Shown here in pieces: positions 11,038 to 21,037 of a DNA stretch of 64,000 bases. Below the pieces are notes generated by a model, which saw only the letters and a list, made by a program, of their open reading frames with translations, made no database searches and was not told the origin of the DNA. Numbering within the stretch: position 1 is the first letter of the stretch; each line of letters starts with the position of its first letter. The position numbers and the translations under genes are program-made. Source of the stretch: an uncultured Pelagibacteraceae bacterium (lineage in GTDB: Bacteria > Pseudomonadota > Alphaproteobacteria > Pelagibacterales > Pelagibacteraceae); assembly GCA_902609685.1 (NCBI GenBank), contig CACLSR010000002.1, positions 124,001-188,000 on the forward strand, in the 5' to 3' direction.

Positions 11038-11933
11038 TGAAAAATGTGCTCGTCATCGGCTGCGGTTTGTTAGGATCTTCGTTAGTCAAAAGAATTGCAA
11101 AAAAAAAATTAGCAAAAAAAATTTTCATTTTTGAAAAATCTAAAAAAAATATATCAAAGATCAAAAGACTAAAGTTGCCTGGAACTCTCGTAAATAAACT
11201 ACAAGAGGTAGTTGCAAAATCAAATCTAATTATTTTTTGTACACCAATGAGTGAATACAAAAAGATGATATTAAGATTAAACAATAATTTCAATTCAAAA
11301 CAAATTATTACTGATGTTGGTTCGTCAAAAATAGAATCTTCAGAAATAATTAAAAGAAATTTAAAAAAAAAAATATCCTGGATTCAAAGTCATCCTATAG
11401 CTGGATCAGAAGTAAGTGGGCCTGAGCATGGTAAGGAAAATCTGTTTGAAAATAAGTGGTGTGTGTTGATAAAAAATAAGAAAATAAATATGAAACATTT
11501 AAAATTTTTAAATTCTTTTTGGAAAAAAATGGGTTCAAAAACTGTAATCATGGATGCGGAAAGACACGATAAAATATTTTCAATTACAAGCCATTTACCA
11601 CATTTAATAGCTTACAATTTGGTAAAATCAGCTCAAGATTTTGAGAAAAAGCAAAAATATGACTTAATTAAATATAGCGCAGGTGGATTAAGAGATTTTT
11701 CAAGAATCGCTGCATCAAATGAAATTATGTGGAGAGACATTTTTTTTGATAATAGAAAAAATGTTTCAAGAGCAATTGATATATTTATCAAAAATTTAAG
11801 ATCTTTTAAGACAGATATTAATTCAAAAAATAATAAATCAATTCTTAAAAAATTAATTCAAACAAAAAAAGTTAGGTCTAAAATAATCAAATTAAAACAG
11901 GATGTAAATAAACCTGACTTTGGTAGAGATTAA
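11037..11933 (+). CDS. tyrA: Prephenate/arogenate dehydrogenase
   Basis: A 298-residue NAD(P)-dependent dehydrogenase for tyrosine synthesis. The Rossmann motif GCGLLGSSL is near residues 8-16. Family signatures are TDVGSSK (~95-101), HPIAGSE with the catalytic His, and the SHLPHLIA segment in the helical dimerisation domain. No ACT or chorismate-mutase domain is attached, so any tyrosine feedback site must be in the core. ATG overlaps the aminotransferase stop by one base, which makes a two-gene aromatic unit. Convergent with the NlpC/P60 gene, 4-base overlap. Confidence 0.92.
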   Translation: MKNVLVIGCGLLGSSLVKRIAKKKLAKKIFIFEKSKKNISKIKRLKLPGTLVNKLQEVVAKSNLIIFCTPMSEYKKMILRLNNNFNSKQIITDVGSSKIESSEIIKRNLKKKISWIQSHPIAGSEVSGPEHGKENLFENKWCVLIKNKKINMKHLKFLNSFWKKMGSKTVIMDAERHDKIFSITSHLPHLIAYNLVKSAQDFEKKQKYDLIKYSAGGLRDFSRIAASNEIMWRDIFFDNRKNVSRAIDIFIKNLRSFKTDINSKNNKSILKKLIQTKKVRSKIIKLKQDVNKPDFGRD

Positions 11934-12685
11934 TAATTACCAATATTACTTACTTTTTTAACTTTTAGATTTGCAGTTTTATCAATTAATTTAATTGTTT
12001 GTTTAGTTGGCATTACTACCACCTTCTTTTTTGGTCCATAAGCATGAATAAATTTAGACTTACTTAGACATATACCTACATGTCCTTTCCAAAATATTAT
12101 ATCTCCTTTACTTAAATTTTTACCTTTTTTTCTTTTACAAAACTTTATCTGATCTTTTGTATCTCTTGGAAAAAATATTCTGTTATAATAAAAGTAAATT
12201 TGTATCAAAGCAGAGCAATCAATACCATCAGATGTTTTTCCACCCCATAGATATTTACTACTTTTAAATAATTTCATTATTTTTAAATAATCTTTTTCAA
12301 GATGATCAATTTTGACAATATCACTTTTTTTTATCCATCTGTCTTTTTTAAACTCAATTAGCCTTTTATTTTTGTTTAAAACCGATACGCTAGATGCAAA
12401 GAAAAGATAATTTTTTGTCGGTAAAAACTTATTTCTCTTTTTAATAAATATTTTAGATTTTGTTTTTTTTATCTTAAAAGTCGGCTTAAAATTTTTGTAA
12501 AAATAATTTTTTTTAATATAACCAATATAGTTGTCAAAATTAGTTTTAATCTTAACCCAGTTTTTTTGAGTTTTTAATACCTTAAATTTTTCACCATACA
12601 AGATTTGCGATAAAGTTTCAGAGTTATTAGAAGGTTTTGCATTTATATTTCCAAGTGGAAAATTATAAAAAAAATTATTTTTCAT
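11930..12685 (-). CDS. NlpC/P60 family cell-wall peptidase with SH3-like N-terminus
   Basis: A 251-residue cysteine peptidase likely to cut the gamma-D-Glu to diamino acid bond of muropeptides. Residues ~15-130 look like two bacterial SH3 modules (WVKIKTNFDNYIGYIKK). The NlpC/P60 domain follows, with Cys157 (GIDCSAL), His202 (GHVGI) and His214 (FIHAYG) as a plausible triad. No signal peptide is visible, so it may act in the cytoplasm on imported peptides. Its start overlaps the AmpG-like permease by 11 bases, which supports a role in muropeptide recycling. Lys/Ile-rich and AT-biased like its neighbours. Confidence 0.88.
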   Translation of the reverse strand: MKNNFFYNFPLGNINAKPSNNSETLSQILYGEKFKVLKTQKNWVKIKTNFDNYIGYIKKNYFYKNFKPTFKIKKTKSKIFIKKRNKFLPTKNYLFFASSVSVLNKNKRLIEFKKDRWIKKSDIVKIDHLEKDYLKIMKLFKSSKYLWGGKTSDGIDCSALIQIYFYYNRIFFPRDTKDQIKFCKRKKGKNLSKGDIIFWKGHVGICLSKSKFIHAYGPKKKVVVMPTKQTIKLIDKTANLKVKKVSNIGNY

Positions 12686-14051
12686 TAATCTTTAATTTAT
12701 TTCTTATTATCCATAATATAATTAAAGATGGTATTACCATTATAGCAGTTAAGATAAAAAATACCCCCCAGTCTCCATTAAGCCAATCAACTAGAGCGCC
12801 CGATGATGATGCTAATGTGGTTCTTCCAGCAGTACCTATTGAGGCTAATAGAGCATATTGAGTTGCTGTGTAAGTTCTATCAACTAGCAATGATATGAAT
12901 GCAACAAATGCAACAGTGGCAAAAGCTGCTGCAATGTCGTCAAAGATTACAGCAATTGCAAATAATATTTCAGATTTACCACTCCACGCTAAAAGACTGA
13001 ACAATAGATTTGTGCTCGCCATTAAAATTCCTGCAAAAAACATTGCTTTTAAAACACCAGATCTTATTACAAATAGTCCACCCAGCAGAGTGAAGATGAC
13101 AGTTGTTATCCATCCTAAAGTTTTTGAGTAAATAGCAATATCTGATTTGCTAAAACCAATTTCTTTATAAAAGATAATAGACATACGCCCTAAAAAAGCC
13201 TCTCCAACTTTGAATAAAAAAACAAACCCTAGAATCCCCAAAGCTATTTGGAAGCCATTTTTTTTAAAAAAACTTATTATAGGTCCACTGATTGTTCCAC
13301 TAATCCAAGTTATAGTTTTAGTAAGAAAATTTGAATTTTGAAATTTATCGGCAATTAATTGATCATTTTCTTTCTGATTAATTTGTCTTTCAGTCGAGGC
13401 AGTTTCATTGACAAACATTAACCCAATATTCATTAGAATTATTAAAATTCCTAAGATTAAAAAAGTTAGTTGCCAATAATTTTGAAAACCTAAATTTTCT
13501 AAAAAATCTGCGGAAAACAATGACAAAACTCCGCCTAATTTATATCCGCTCCACCACCCAACGACAGCCATTGCTGCGCCTGCAGCCATTGATTTACCTT
13601 CGTTTTCGCTAATTTGCTCAATCCTTAAAGCATCCACAGTAATATCTTGTGTCGCTGAAGCAATTGCAATCAGTAAACCTACTGATATTACAAGGGCTAA
13701 ATTTTCTGAAGGATCAATTACACTCCACAAAAATAATGAGATTAAGATTAATATCTGCATAAGGACAATCCATCCTCTTCGATGTCCAATTTTTTTTGTT
13801 AGGTATGGTATTTGAATACGATCGATTAAAGGAGCCCATAAATAATTAAATGCATAAACTGCAAATATAAGACCAGCCCAACCAACTGTAGATCTGCTTA
13901 ATCCATCTTCCTTTAACCATAAACTTAAACTACTACCTATCAATACCCAAGGAAAACCAGAGATGGCACCAAGCAATAATATTTTCAACATTCTTTTATC
14001 GAAATAAACTGAAAATGTTTCTGAAAGGGATTGTTTTTTAATTTCTATCAT
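12675..14051 (-). CDS. ampG: AmpG-like muropeptide permease (MFS)
   Basis: A 458-residue major-facilitator protein with about 12-14 hydrophobic segments. It resembles AmpG in the N-terminal GAISGFPWVLIGSSLSLWLKEDGLSRSTVGWAG stretch (around residues 32-64), YAFNYLWAPLIDRI, and the TQDITVDALRIEQ motif. AmpG imports anhydromuropeptides for recycling. Overlap with the downstream NlpC/P60 peptidase fits import followed by peptide trimming. Four bases separate it from trkH upstream. A related acetyl-CoA or other MFS transporter cannot be ruled out by eye. Confidence 0.82.
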   Translation of the reverse strand: MIEIKKQSLSETFSVYFDKRMLKILLLGAISGFPWVLIGSSLSLWLKEDGLSRSTVGWAGLIFAVYAFNYLWAPLIDRIQIPYLTKKIGHRRGWIVLMQILILISLFLWSVIDPSENLALVISVGLLIAIASATQDITVDALRIEQISENEGKSMAAGAAMAVVGWWSGYKLGGVLSLFSADFLENLGFQNYWQLTFLILGILIILMNIGLMFVNETASTERQINQKENDQLIADKFQNSNFLTKTITWISGTISGPIISFFKKNGFQIALGILGFVFLFKVGEAFLGRMSIIFYKEIGFSKSDIAIYSKTLGWITTVIFTLLGGLFVIRSGVLKAMFFAGILMASTNLLFSLLAWSGKSEILFAIAVIFDDIAAAFATVAFVAFISLLVDRTYTATQYALLASIGTAGRTTLASSSGALVDWLNGDWGVFFILTAIMVIPSLIILWIIRNKLKINEK

Positions 14052-14054
14052 TTT

Positions 14055-15494
14055 TTAATTTCTCCAGAATGAAGGTAAAAATAACACTAATATAGCAAAT
14101 AGCTCCAGTCTGCCCAAGATCATACCGATTGTTAAAATCCATTTGGAAAAATCTGGTAATGAGGAGAAATTTCCGTTAGGTCCAATTATTGATCCCAATC
14201 CTGGACCAACATTTGAAATAGAGGTCGCAGCACCTGAAATTGCGGTTATAAAATCAAGTCCATTTAAAGATAATAACGCAGACAATAAAAAAAATATTAT
14301 TAAGTACATGTAAATAAAAGAGATGATTGACGCTATGAATTTATCATCAATTGGATTTTTATCGTATTTCAACACAAAAACGCCTTTAGGGTAAATAATT
14401 TTTTTTAGTTGATTAATTACAAATGAATAAAGAATTTGAAAACGAAATATTTTTATGCCACATGTTGTTGAACCAGCACAGCCACCTATGAACATCAAAG
14501 CTAAAAATAATACTAGAGGAAAGCTCCCCCAATTGTCAAATTGAGCATTGACATAACCGGTTCCAGTTAGAATAGAAATAACGTTAAAGAAAATTGATCT
14601 TAAATCAAATGAACTTGAATTGTTTAAAGTAAGATAAATCGATAAAATGAAAATCGATATAAATATTATCTTAATAAAAGTTTTGATTTGAGAATCTGAT
14701 GTAAAAATAGACCTATTGCCATTCAAAAATTTAATGTACACGATAAATGGCACACTTCCTAAAATAATAAATACCATAGCTGTAGTTTCTATTGCTAAGC
14801 TATTAAAAAAACCAATGGATTGATTATAGTTAGAGAATCCACCAGTTGCTATAGTTGTCATCGAATGTGTAATACTATCAAAAATATTCATTCCAAAAAT
14901 ATTGTAAGTGATTGCACATAGCGCTGTTAATCCAGAGTAAATATAAATCAATCTTAGAGCAATCTCTTTAGACTTTGGAAGAATTTTTTCAGATGAATCA
15001 TTGTTTGAAATTTTGAATAATTGCATTCCTCCAACATTCATTATGGGCATTAATGTAATCGCCATCACTATGACACCAATACCTCCCAACCATTGAAGTA
15101 TTGCTCTCCAAAATAATATCCCTTTAGGCATATTTTCTAAATTTGATATGATTGTTGAACCAGTTGTTGTAATACCTGACATACTTTCAAAAAAGGCATT
15201 TGTGACTGAAAATTCTAAATTAGAGAATATAAATGGTAATGAACCAAATATAGCAATACTTAACCATGCTAATGCAGTTAGAAGGAATGCTTGTTGCAAA
15301 TTAAGTTTTTTTTCATGATCTAGATTGGAGAGAAAAAATAAGGTTCCAAAAATAATTGTAACAATTGCTGCACCAAAAAAAGAAGAGTCTATCTGACCAT
15401 AAATTAATTGTACAATTATTGGAACAAGCATAAAAATACCAAGAATTATTTGAAGAATTCCAAGAGTAAAAAAAACTGTTTTATAATTAGACAT
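14055..15494 (-). CDS. trkH: Trk-type potassium uptake protein TrkH
   Basis: A 479-residue membrane protein with the four-fold P-loop repeat of the Trk/Ktr/HKT family. Selectivity-filter-like segments are SGITTTGST (~residues 105-113), TIATGGFSN, LTGTGYVNA and ISNVGPGLG, each in a pore loop. It is the membrane subunit for K+ uptake. The NAD-binding partner TrkA is not in the window. Transcribed with, or just upstream of, the AmpG-like permease (3-base gap). Confidence 0.93.
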   Translation of the reverse strand: MSNYKTVFFTLGILQIILGIFMLVPIIVQLIYGQIDSSFFGAAIVTIIFGTLFFLSNLDHEKKLNLQQAFLLTALAWLSIAIFGSLPFIFSNLEFSVTNAFFESMSGITTTGSTIISNLENMPKGILFWRAILQWLGGIGVIVMAITLMPIMNVGGMQLFKISNNDSSEKILPKSKEIALRLIYIYSGLTALCAITYNIFGMNIFDSITHSMTTIATGGFSNYNQSIGFFNSLAIETTAMVFIILGSVPFIVYIKFLNGNRSIFTSDSQIKTFIKIIFISIFILSIYLTLNNSSSFDLRSIFFNVISILTGTGYVNAQFDNWGSFPLVLFLALMFIGGCAGSTTCGIKIFRFQILYSFVINQLKKIIYPKGVFVLKYDKNPIDDKFIASIISFIYMYLIIFFLLSALLSLNGLDFITAISGAATSISNVGPGLGSIIGPNGNFSSLPDFSKWILTIGMILGRLELFAILVLFLPSFWRN

Positions 15495-15581
15495 TTTGAA
15501 AGAACATTATTTTATGGTAAATAAATTTCAACTCTATAAGAATTAAGTAGTTCGCTAATTAAAGATTTTGTTGAATTATTC

Positions 15582-17144
15582 ATGATAAAAAAAGAAAACT
15601 TAGAAAAAACAAGCTCTTGGCCAATCGTTGAAGCAAAAAAAATGCTTAGAGAAAGAAAATCTTTTTTAGAAAAAAAAGGTAAAATTACACTACAAACTGG
15701 ATATGGGCCAAGTGGACTTCCTCACATAGGAACATTTGGAGAAGTTGCTAGAACTTCTATGATGGTTAATGCTTTAAAACAATTAACTGATCTTCCAACA
15801 GAAATTATCACTTTTTCTGATGACATGGATGGTCTGAGAAAAGTACCAGACAATGTACCCAATAAAGAATTGTTAGAAAAAAACCTTCATAAACCTTTGA
15901 CAGACGTACCAGATCCCTTTGAAAAATATGATAGTTTTGGTGAACATAATAATGAGAAATTAAAAAAGTTTTTAAACAATTTTAATTTTAAATATAATTT
16001 CAAAAGCTCTACTCAATTGTATAAATCAGGTTTTTTTAATCCAACACTTCAAATTATTTTAGATAATTATGATGGAATAATGAATATCATTATGCCTACT
16101 TTAGGAAAAGAACGTCAAAAAACTTATTGTCCATTTCTTCCTATTTGTCCAGAAACAGGACATGTTTTGGAAATTCCAGTTAAAGAAATTGATAATTCTA
16201 AGTCTAAAATTGTGTTTGATAATAAAGGTAAAGATTTAGAATCAAGCATATTAGATGGTCATTGTAAACTTCAGTGGAAAGTGGATTGGGCCATGAGATG
16301 GTATGCGTTAGATGTTGACTTTGAAATGTACGGAAAAGATCTGATAGAAAGTGCAATATTATCCACTAAAATTATTAAACTAATTGGAAAAAAAAACCCA
16401 TCTGGTTTTGCTTATGAACTCTTTTTGGATGAGAAAGGTGAAAAGATCTCTAAATCAAAAGGAAATGGAATAACAATCGAGCAATGGTTGGAGTACGCCT
16501 CACCAGAAAGTTTATCATTATATATGTATCAAAATCCAAAAAGAGCTAAAAAACTTTATAATGAGATAGTTCCAAAAGCGGTCGATGAATATTTGGAATT
16601 TATTGAAAAAGCTAAAACTCAAGATGAGCTTCAGTTACTGATGAATCCAGTATGGCATGTTCATAATGGTAGTGTTCCAAAAGAAAAAATGATTATGTCA
16701 TTTTCTATGTTATTAAATCTTGTAGAAACAAGTAATGCCGAAAACAAAGAATTATTATGGAAGTTTGTAAAAAAATATAAGGAAAATATTTCTGAAAAAG
16801 ATCACCCCATTTTTGATAATCTAGTTGGTTATGCTATTAAATATTTTAACGATGTAATAAAAGCTAAAAAAAAATATAAAATACCTGATCAAATAGAAAA
16901 AAAAGCACTAGAGGCTCTAATATCAACCTTGGATAAATGTAATGACAAGATGTCTCCTGAGGAAATTCAAACTTTAATCTATTCAACAGGAAAAGAAAAT
17001 GGGTATTCAGAAAATTTGAGAGACTGGTTTAAATTAATTTATGAAGTTGTATTTGGAGTCGAAAATGGCCCTCGAATAGGTTTTTTTATAAGTTTTTTTG
17101 GTGTTAAAGAAACTAAAGATCTTATAATAAATAAAATTAAATAA
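15582..17144 (+). CDS. lysS: Lysyl-tRNA synthetase, class I
   Basis: A 520-residue class I LysRS, the archaeal-type enzyme also standard in alphaproteobacteria and unrelated to the class II LysRS of E. coli. The HIGH-type motif is GPSGLPHIGT (about 44-53), and the KMSKS-type motif is KISKSKGNG. The DDMDGLRKVP segment and the alpha-helical cage C-terminus fit the family. It starts 87 bases from divergent trkH and overlaps pyrD by one base. Confidence 0.95.
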   Translation: MIKKENLEKTSSWPIVEAKKMLRERKSFLEKKGKITLQTGYGPSGLPHIGTFGEVARTSMMVNALKQLTDLPTEIITFSDDMDGLRKVPDNVPNKELLEKNLHKPLTDVPDPFEKYDSFGEHNNEKLKKFLNNFNFKYNFKSSTQLYKSGFFNPTLQIILDNYDGIMNIIMPTLGKERQKTYCPFLPICPETGHVLEIPVKEIDNSKSKIVFDNKGKDLESSILDGHCKLQWKVDWAMRWYALDVDFEMYGKDLIESAILSTKIIKLIGKKNPSGFAYELFLDEKGEKISKSKGNGITIEQWLEYASPESLSLYMYQNPKRAKKLYNEIVPKAVDEYLEFIEKAKTQDELQLLMNPVWHVHNGSVPKEKMIMSFSMLLNLVETSNAENKELLWKFVKKYKENISEKDHPIFDNLVGYAIKYFNDVIKAKKKYKIPDQIEKKALEALISTLDKCNDKMSPEEIQTLIYSTGKENGYSENLRDWFKLIYEVVFGVENGPRIGFFISFFGVKETKDLIINKIK

Positions 17145-18196
17145 TGTTTTCAAATTTAAGATCTCTAATTTTTAAACTTGATCCAGAGATAGCCCATGGT
17201 TTGGCAATAAAGTCATTGAAATTTAATTTTGTGCCAAATGTTTTGGATAAAAATAAAAATAGTCATTTATTTAAGACTAAATTATTTGAAAAAGAGATAG
17301 AAAATCCAATTGGAATGGCAGCAGGATTTGACAAAAATGCTGAGGTTTATAATTCTTTATTTAAATTAGGATTTGGTTTTGTGGAGGTGGGCACAGTTAC
17401 ACCTCTTAAACAATATGGTAACCCCAAGCCAAGAGTTTTTAGATTAGTTGAAGATGAAGCACTAATTAATAGATTGGGTTTTAATAACTTAGGTGCAAAA
17501 AATATTGCTGATAGGATCTCAAGTAATAAACAAATTGGTTTACTTGGAATTAACATAGGTCCTAATAAAGATACAAATGATAGATTGAAGGATTATGTTG
17601 AATGTTTAAAAACCTTCCATGAATTTGCAGACTATATTACGATTAATATTTCATCTCCCAATACTGACGAACTGAGAAATTTTCATGATCAGGAAAAATT
17701 GAATAGTTTATTGAATATAATCAATAGTGAAAAAACAAAACTAAATTCAAAAATTCCAATTGTAGTAAAAGTCTCACCAGATATTAAAGATCAGGAAATA
17801 CCCAAAATTTCTGATGTTCTTTTAAGCAATAATATAAAAGCAGTGATTTTATCAAACACCTCTGATTCTACTCGAGATAAATTAAGTGACATTCAAAAGC
17901 ATCAAAAAGGAGGCTTATCAGGTAAACCAATTGAGGAAAAATCTACGATACTGATTAATAAATTTTATAAAACTCTTGGTAATAAAATTAAAATTATTGG
18001 AGTTGGTGGAGTAGACTCTGGAATAAGTGCATACAATAAGTTTTTGGCTGGAGCGAGTTATGTTCAACTTTATACAGGTATGGTATACAAAGGACCGAAT
18101 ATAGTAAACCTTATTAAAAAAGAGCTTAAGGAATTATTGATAAGAGATGGCGTTAAACATTATAGTGAAATCATAGGGAAAAAAACAACTTCTTAA
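17144..18196 (+). CDS. pyrD: Dihydroorotate dehydrogenase, class 2 (quinone)
   Basis: A 350-residue FMN enzyme that oxidises dihydroorotate with quinones at the inner membrane. The N-terminal helical membrane-association segment (residues 1-40, [12 protein letters not shown]) marks class 2. The catalytic NISSPNT segment with the Ser base, the [14 protein letters not shown] motif and the SNTSDSTR segment are visible. It overlaps lysS by one base. Standard length. Confidence 0.95.
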   Translation: MFSNLRSLIFKLDPEIAHGLAIKSLKFNFVPNVLDKNKNSHLFKTKLFEKEIENPIGMAAGFDKNAEVYNSLFKLGFGFVEVGTVTPLKQYGNPKPRVFRLVEDEALINRLGFNNLGAKNIADRISSNKQIGLLGINIGPNKDTNDRLKDYVECLKTFHEFADYITINISSPNTDELRNFHDQEKLNSLLNIINSEKTKLNSKIPIVVKVSPDIKDQEIPKISDVLLSNNIKAVILSNTSDSTRDKLSDIQKHQKGGLSGKPIEEKSTILINKFYKTLGNKIKIIGVGGVDSGISAYNKFLAGASYVQLYTGMVYKGPNIVNLIKKELKELLIRDGVKHYSEIIGKKTTS

Positions 18197-18207
18197 ATTT
18201 TATAAAC

Positions 18208-18236
18208 TTGACGCAATCATTAACTCACTTTATATA
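18208..18236 (+). promoter_or_regulatory. Promoter of rpmB, very short leader
   Basis: TTGACG (18208-18213) is followed by exactly 17 bases and TATATA (18231-18236). The start site should lie near 18243, only about 6 bases before the rpmB ATG at 18249. No Shine-Dalgarno is visible, so the mRNA would be nearly leaderless. Confidence 0.65.
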
Positions 18237-18248
18237 GTCGAAAATATT

Positions 18249-18563
18249 ATGTCAAAAAAATGTGAACTAACCGGCAAAATTCCCCTCAAAGGTCATAATG
18301 TTAGTCATGCTAATAATAAGACAAAGAGAAGATTTTTACCTAATTTAAAAAAAGTAAAATTTACCAGTGAACTTTTAAAAAGAAGCATGAAACTTACTGT
18401 AAGTAATGCTGGTGTAAGATCTGTAGATAAAAAAGGAAGTTTTGACGAGTTTTTAAAGACTGTAAAAAATAAAAATTTATCTCCAAGATTAAAGAAGATG
18501 AAGAAAAGTTTATTAATCAAGTCACCATTTCAAAAAAAACAAGTTCAATCTAAGACAGCTTAA
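18249..18563 (+). CDS. rpmB: 50S ribosomal protein L28 (bL28)
   Basis: A 104-residue L28. Its start, [33 protein letters not shown] (by motif: [19 protein letters not shown]), is diagnostic. The C-terminus is extended by a Lys-rich tail relative to the ~78-residue E. coli protein, as in other alphaproteobacteria. rpmG (L33), often its partner, is not adjacent. A strong promoter lies a few bases upstream. The stop overlaps the next ATG by one base. Confidence 0.96.
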   Translation: MSKKCELTGKIPLKGHNVSHANNKTKRRFLPNLKKVKFTSELLKRSMKLTVSNAGVRSVDKKGSFDEFLKTVKNKNLSPRLKKMKKSLLIKSPFQKKQVQSKTA

Positions 18564-19111
18564 TGAATAAAATTTTTTTTATACTCTCATTTTTAATGGG
18601 AGCAGTTGTTTTAGCATCTAATTATTTAGTTCAGTTCCCTATAAAACATTATGGTTTAGAAGAAATATTAACTTATGGAGCTTTTAGCTATCCGATTGCT
18701 TTCTTGATCACAGATTTAGCCAACAGATCTTTTGGTAAGATAGTTGCCAGAAAAATTGTTTATATTGGTTTTGCTATAGGTATTAGCTTTACGCTTTTAT
18801 TCTCAACAAACTTTACAGACTTGATATCTATAAGAATTGCAATTGGATCGGGTACTGCCTTTTTAGTTGCCCAACTTTTAGATGTTCAAATTTTTGATAA
18901 ATTGAGAAAAAAAGAATGGTTTGTTGCACCTTTAACTTCATCCTTGATAGGTTCAACAATTGATACGTTTATATTTTTTTCAATATCTTTTTATGGAACA
19001 GGCATTCCTTGGATCACATTGTCTTTAGGAGATTTAAGTGTAAAAATTTTTGTTGCTTTAATGATGTTAATCCCTTTCAGACTACTGCTGAAAACTCTTA
19101 AACCAGTTTAG
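18563..19111 (+). CDS. VUT/YhhQ-family transporter (probable queuosine-precursor uptake)
   Basis: A 182-residue membrane protein with about six hydrophobic segments. The family marks are TYGAFSYPIAFLITDLANRSFGK (residues ~36-58) and the later SSLIGSTIDTFIFFSISF. E. coli YhhQ of this family takes up queuosine precursors (preQ0/preQ1). That substrate is an inference here, since no queuosine gene is nearby. Coupled to rpmB by a one-base overlap and convergent with the agmatinase gene, 2 bases apart. Confidence 0.85.
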   Translation: MNKIFFILSFLMGAVVLASNYLVQFPIKHYGLEEILTYGAFSYPIAFLITDLANRSFGKIVARKIVYIGFAIGISFTLLFSTNFTDLISIRIAIGSGTAFLVAQLLDVQIFDKLRKKEWFVAPLTSSLIGSTIDTFIFFSISFYGTGIPWITLSLGDLSVKIFVALMMLIPFRLLLKTLKPV

Positions 19112-19113
19112 AT

Positions 19114-20058
19114 TTAATATAAATATTTATAAGATAATATTTTATAAGCTAACTTTGCTACTAGAAAATTGTAGGAATTAAATCCTTTGATCGGTGCGAG
19201 TTCATTTATATCTGCGCCAACGATGTTTGAGTTTTTGGCTGCAATCTTAATTATATCTAAAACTTCATCCCATAATAAACCGCCAGGTTCAGGTGTTCCA
19301 GTTGCAGGCATGATACTCGAATCTAATCCATCTACATCAAAAGTTAGATAAACAGTCTTATTTTGAATTAGTTTTTTAAATTTTTTTAAATTCCATTTTG
19401 CCTTATCTTTTGCCCAAAAAATGTTAATTCTAGATTTATTTTTCTTTAAAAAAGGTATCTCCTCTTTAGAAATATTTCTAATTCCAAATGAGATTATTGA
19501 AACATTTTTATAATCTAAACATCTTCTGATAGCAGATGCGTGTGAAAATTTTTCACCATTATAACTTTCTCTTAAATCTGCATGAGCATCGAAATGTAAG
19601 AGGCAGATATTTTTATGTTTTTTAACAAATGGAACAATACATCCTGGTGTGATTGAATGTTCACCACCAAAAGTCATTGGAAAAAGTTTATTATTAAGAA
19701 TTTCTTTATTTATGTTAGCTATCTTTTTTAAAGCTTTTTTAATATTTTTATCAATCTTAAAAGGTTTCAAAGTTTTAATTCCTATTTTTTTGTAGGGTTC
19801 ACAATTTAATTCTTCATCATATAATTCAACTTGATGTGAAGCTTTAATTATCTCTTTTGGGCCATTTTTAGTCCCACCACCATAACTCACAGTTTTTTCC
19901 AGACCAAAAGGAACAATTACAACTTTTTCTTTGAAATTGAATTTATTATCTATTCCAAGAAACCCTTTTTTATTTGAAAGATATTGCAATGTTTTATCCA
20001 AAAATTTTTGTAAAGTTTTTTCTATCTCTATTTTTCCATTCACCTTTATGATATGCAT
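19114..20058 (-). CDS. speB: Agmatinase/arginase family ureohydrolase
   Basis: About 314 residues, a manganese ureohydrolase. Metal motifs are GGEHS, HFDAHADLR (the DAHxD motif) and FDVDGLDSS (the DxDxxD-like motif); GTPEPGGL near the C-terminus is typical of agmatinase-like members. Agmatine to putrescine plus urea is the usual reaction, but guanidinobutyrase or other activities are possible. The first ATG (20058) makes a 65-base overlap with the preceding gene, unusually long here; a TTG at 20001 would cut this to 8 bases, so the start is uncertain. Third gene of a polyamine operon. Confidence 0.85.
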   Translation of the reverse strand: MHIIKVNGKIEIEKTLQKFLDKTLQYLSNKKGFLGIDNKFNFKEKVVIVPFGLEKTVSYGGGTKNGPKEIIKASHQVELYDEELNCEPYKKIGIKTLKPFKIDKNIKKALKKIANINKEILNNKLFPMTFGGEHSITPGCIVPFVKKHKNICLLHFDAHADLRESYNGEKFSHASAIRRCLDYKNVSIISFGIRNISKEEIPFLKKNKSRINIFWAKDKAKWNLKKFKKLIQNKTVYLTFDVDGLDSSIMPATGTPEPGGLLWDEVLDIIKIAAKNSNIVGADINELAPIKGFNSYNFLVAKLAYKILSYKYLY

Positions 20059-21037
20059 CACTTGCAATCAAAGGTAATACACTTGTTGCCTCAGCAAAAA
20101 CCATTTGTTCTTTCGTGACATCAACTTTACCCCATGAACTTGCCTCTTTCAAAGTTGAACTGCTACACGCACCATCTCTTGAGTCTGCTACAGTAATTTG
20201 CACAGCATATTTATGCATTTCAACATCTTTACCTAAAAGTTCAGCACATATGACTGTATCCTGAATAAAATTTTTTGGCACTCCGCCACCTATCATAAAT
20301 AATCCAGAACCTTTTGATCTAATTTTTATTTCAGTTAATTCTCGAAATTCTCTTATAGAGTCTATTGTAATATGAGATTTCGGGTTCTTTTCTTGATGAA
20401 TTACTAAACCAAAGCCAGCGCTAGAGTCTGTAAAAGCAGGACAGAATATTGGCACATTGTTATCATAAGCAGTTTCAATTAAAGAATCTTTCTTTACTGA
20501 GTTTTTTTTGAGATATTTTCCCATTTCGTGAATAAATTCTCTAGAGGTATAGCTTCTAGGCTCCAAGTTATCAGCTATTTCACAAATTTTCTTATCACAA
20601 ATTTGTAATTCATCTTCGTCGATGTAGGTATCGTATATTCTATCAATATAATTTTTTCTAAGTTCAGTATCATCTTGAAATTGAGAGCCTTGATAATGCT
20701 TAAATCCTAATGCCTCAAAAAAATCCATATCAATTATCGAAGCACCAGTTGCAACGATTGCATCTACCATATTGTATTTGACTAAATCTTTGTAAATATT
20801 CATACAACCAGCTGCTGAGGTCGAACCAGCTAAAGTTAGAAAAATTGTACAATCTTTATCTTTTAACATTTCATTATAGATGTTTGCTGCATTTGCAGTT
20901 TCTCTTGATACAAATGACATTTTCTCCATTGATGAAATAATTTTTCTAGAGTCAAAAGATGTAATGTCTATATGTTCAACTGGATTTTTAAGAAAGTCTT
21001 TTTTACTATTATGTCCTAGATTTTTGTTTTTTGACAT
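19994..21037 (-). CDS. Deoxyhypusine-synthase-like protein
   Basis: A 347-residue member of the deoxyhypusine synthase family. Conserved features include LAGSTSAAG, CPAFTDSSAGFGL, the NAD-binding-type MIGGGVPKNF, DSRDGACSSSTLKEASSWGKV with the catalytic-type Lys304, and AEATSVLPLI. Classical DHS transfers the aminobutyl group of spermidine to eIF5A, which bacteria lack; bacterial homologues have been linked to polyamine (e.g. homospermidine) synthesis. Located between ornithine decarboxylase and an agmatinase-family gene, overlapping the former by one base, it is likely a polyamine aminobutyltransferase. The substrate is not provable from sequence. Confidence 0.85.
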   Translation of the reverse strand: MSKNKNLGHNSKKDFLKNPVEHIDITSFDSRKIISSMEKMSFVSRETANAANIYNEMLKDKDCTIFLTLAGSTSAAGCMNIYKDLVKYNMVDAIVATGASIIDMDFFEALGFKHYQGSQFQDDTELRKNYIDRIYDTYIDEDELQICDKKICEIADNLEPRSYTSREFIHEMGKYLKKNSVKKDSLIETAYDNNVPIFCPAFTDSSAGFGLVIHQEKNPKSHITIDSIREFRELTEIKIRSKGSGLFMIGGGVPKNFIQDTVICAELLGKDVEMHKYAVQITVADSRDGACSSSTLKEASSWGKVDVTKEQMVFAEATSVLPLIASDAYHKGEWKNRDRKNFTKIFG

